From: Mantis religiosa
Lineage: Eukaryota > Arthropoda > Insecta > Mantodea > Mantidae
Reading direction: 5' to 3'
NCBI GenBank assembly: GCA_030765055.1
Contig: CM060950.1
Location: 15,912,306 to 15,976,305 of the forward strand
DNA length: 64,000 bases
Positions 62,230 to 64,000 of this stretch are shown in pieces. The notes beneath the pieces are model-generated. The model did not search any database. It was not told the DNA's origin and was given only the letters and a program-made list of their open reading frames with translations. Every line of letters starts with the position of its first letter. The stretch's first letter is position 1. A program made the translations under genes and the position numbers.

Positions 62230-62725
62230 AGGTAGCCCCGGGATCTATATCATACTCCCCGAGACCCCTGATGGGATGGTTATCAAAACTAAAGTGAAAC
62301 GCTATCTGATTAACCATGTCACTATAGAAATCTTGTTTAATTAGAATTGCTTTAAAAGTTTTTTTTAAATTTCACAGAATCATGTATCTGTAATTTATCA
62401 GTAAAAGAATTATACATAGTTAAACCTCTATGATATATTGAAGTCAATTTTTTATCTTTTCTAATCATATTGAAATGAATATGATTTTGATTTCTGGTGA
62501 AATGATTATGTATATCCTTGTTTATACAGAACTTATCAATATGCCTATGAATGTAATGAACAGTTTCTAAAATATAGAGACCAGGAACATTTAGAAATTT
62601 AAGCTCTTCAAAATAAGGTTTACAATGAGTTAGATAATTTAAACTCAACATAGTTCTAATATTTCTGCCTCTGAATAACAAATCCTTCACTTTATCCACT
62701 GGAAGATCCCCGAACTGCTATTCCA
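62230..62725 (-). pseudogene. LINE RT C-terminal tail
   Basis: Frame 62352-62699 reads DKVKDLLFRGRNIRTMLSLN, YLTHCKPYFEELKFLNVPGL, YILETVHYIHRH, NHFTRNQNHIHFNMIRK and YHRGLTMYNSFTDKLQIHDS, the conserved end of jockey/CR1-like ORF2 proteins (CRPLFKELxILTxPxLYIxE). The poly-T tract at 62109 lies on its 3' side. Only the last 10% or so of the ORF2 is present. Confidence 0.7.
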
Positions 62726-62727
62726 TA

Positions 62728-63752
62728 AGCAGGCACGTATTCAGAAGTCAATTTCCGGGGGGGGGGGGGGGGGCGTCCAAAAATCTACGTTTAATTATTT
62801 GCTTTTAATAATTAATCAGGGATGTATTTTTATCATGTTAGTAAAGCTTAAAACAGATGTAATATATTACATTCACATTACTTTCTCCACTCAATCTTCT
62901 ACAAATTGTTCTCAGAAACACTTGGATAAAGTCTATAGAAAGACCTTTAATTGCACACTTTTGTTCTTATACCTGGGATAAAGTGATATAAGCAGTAATC
63001 AGATATTTAAAAACCAACCACTAATTGATGCATTTGAAATATTAGTTCTCCTTGAATGAAAAAGGGAATAGGATCTTAGAAGTTAAAAATTACATACCTT
63101 TAAATAAGCATCTGAGAATTTTAATCACTAACAAATAATATATCGGAATTAGTTAACTTTGCAATACATTATTATAATTCACATTTTTGTGTATTTTAAC
63201 GAGTTACTTGTGCAGCAACTTTTCGTTTATCTGTTAGGTTTAAAATAGTTATACAGACTTCACTTCCAGTAAAGCAAACTTCAGGGCTTATCCTCAGAAA
63301 ATTCACAATAGGCATTCTATTTGTTATGCAGCTATCTTAAATATGTAGTGTTTAAATTCCAATTATTGAAGCCATTTTCGGACGATTTTATTGAAAGTCT
63401 TCGTTTCGCATCCTTGAAAGATAACGAAATTAAATCCTACATTTTATATTCCTCCAATATTTGGGTTCAGGAGCGCGCGCGCAGATATTTATTTTTAAGT
63501 TTTTTACACCTGTTCTGGTGTCCTCAAAACTTGCATTCCTGATGACCTGTCAATATCAACCTTTTAAATGGAATGTAATACGTTTGTGCTTACTAAGCAC
63601 GTGGTAGAGGCAATAAACATTGATCCCGTACTCCCGTACACTGATATGAGTCTCTCTGGTTCTCACAATTTCGCAACTCATATAAAGCACGATTGCTCCA
63701 TAGCGTATCGTCATCAGGCAAACTGTTTGGTTATAAGTGATTTCAACTGGAG
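62728..63752 (+). repeat. Dispersed repeat R1.3, copy 2
   Basis: Matches 48197-49504 over about 1 kb, including AAGCAGGCACG, a poly-G tract (62758-62773), GAATGAAAAAGGGAATAGGA, CTTCACTTCCAGTAAAG, TTCGTTTCGCATCCTTGAAA and GCACGTGGTAGAGG. The S1 SINE of copy 1 is absent here, so this is the empty site. Confidence 0.75.
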
Positions 63753-64000
63753 CCCGCCTCCATAGTTTGGTGGTAGCGTGTCTGACTCCCAGGGAAGAGA
63801 TCTTGGCCAACCTTGGTGCGTAAGGGGAAGGAGGGTTTACCTCCACCCACTGTCTGCGAATATAAGACGCAACGTTCCATTATGTAGAGAGAGCGAGAAA
63901 AAGGGAAATGCTTTCATGAGAAGGTGGGGTGAAGTGAAAGAAATCCACCTTTGCTCATATGAGCGTAAGTTGGGCACCGCAGAAGCGATTTCCAATCGAG
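63753..64000 (+). repeat. SINE S3 copy, cut by window end
   Basis: CCCGCCTCCATAGTTTGGTG, TGACTCCCAGGGAAGAG, then GGGTTTACCTCCACCC, and after an insert of about 90 bp the TTGCTCATATGAGCG body. Same order as 49505-49640. Confidence 0.6.

Overview
The window is eukaryotic, AT-rich and almost wholly made of transposable elements. The element mix (Penelope-like, R1-like and jockey-like retroelements, tRNA-derived SINEs, IS630-Tc1-mariner and hAT DNA transposons), very long microsatellites and widely spaced short exon-like segments point to a large insect genome. A polyneopteran such as a cockroach or termite is a plausible guess, but no gene fixes the species. Nothing prokaryotic (operons, CRISPR) is present.

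Layout. 0-2.2 kb: a Penelope-like element (PLE, family A) on the minus strand. 2.2-6.2 kb: LINE fragments, a deleted DD82E-type transposon and a short PLE-derived element inserted in a LINE. 6.2-9.5 kb: PLE families C and D with one exon candidate between them. 9.4-13 kb: a LINE split by two PLE family B copies. 13-15.2 kb: a second LINE, on the plus strand, carrying a 276-bp element with an 11-bp target duplication. 15.7-20.5 kb: a nearly complete R1-like LINE. 21.8-30.2 kb: more PLE copies (A, E, D, H, C), including a 2.47-kb almost perfect palindrome of family B nested in family C. 30.2-34.7 kb: SINEs, an old PLE (H) and an apparently complete DD82E transposon of about 2.1 kb. 35-36.7 kb: a satellite array broken by a transposon remnant. 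36.7-38.3 kb: a third copy of family H. 39.6-39.8 kb: a 183-bp ribozyme element. 40-48 kb: mostly unassigned, with some exon candidates and a copia remnant. 48-50.5 kb: a dispersed repeat and SINEs. 50.9-53.4 kb: a decayed hAT transposon. 54.1-55.8 kb: a 1.75-kb ATT microsatellite. 56.5 kb: a probable terminal exon with polyadenylation signal. 57.5-64 kb: jockey-like remnants, a SINE and a second copy of the 48-kb repeat.

The most interesting system is a set of hammerhead ribozyme motifs (CTGANGA, a hairpin, GAAA, a self-complementary stem III, then the cleavage site) at the 3' ends of several PLE families and in short non-autonomous derivatives. Hammerheads in PLE terminal repeats are established knowledge. 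Here four things stand out: stem III is a palindrome in every family; the ribozyme overlaps the end or the stop codon of the GIY-YIG/RT reading frame; copies tend to lie head to head; and at least two short elements, a third by degenerate match, have about 11-bp target duplications, as expected of retrozyme-like elements mobilised by PLE proteins.

Host genes are seen only as isolated exon candidates with splice signals: a minus-strand set (42.9, 15.4, 6.7 kb) with compatible phases, a plus-strand set (43.1, 43.6, 44.0 kb) with compatible phases, and a plus-strand terminal exon at 56.5 kb. None could be assigned to a known gene. All coordinates of repeat boundaries were found by eye and may be off by several bases.
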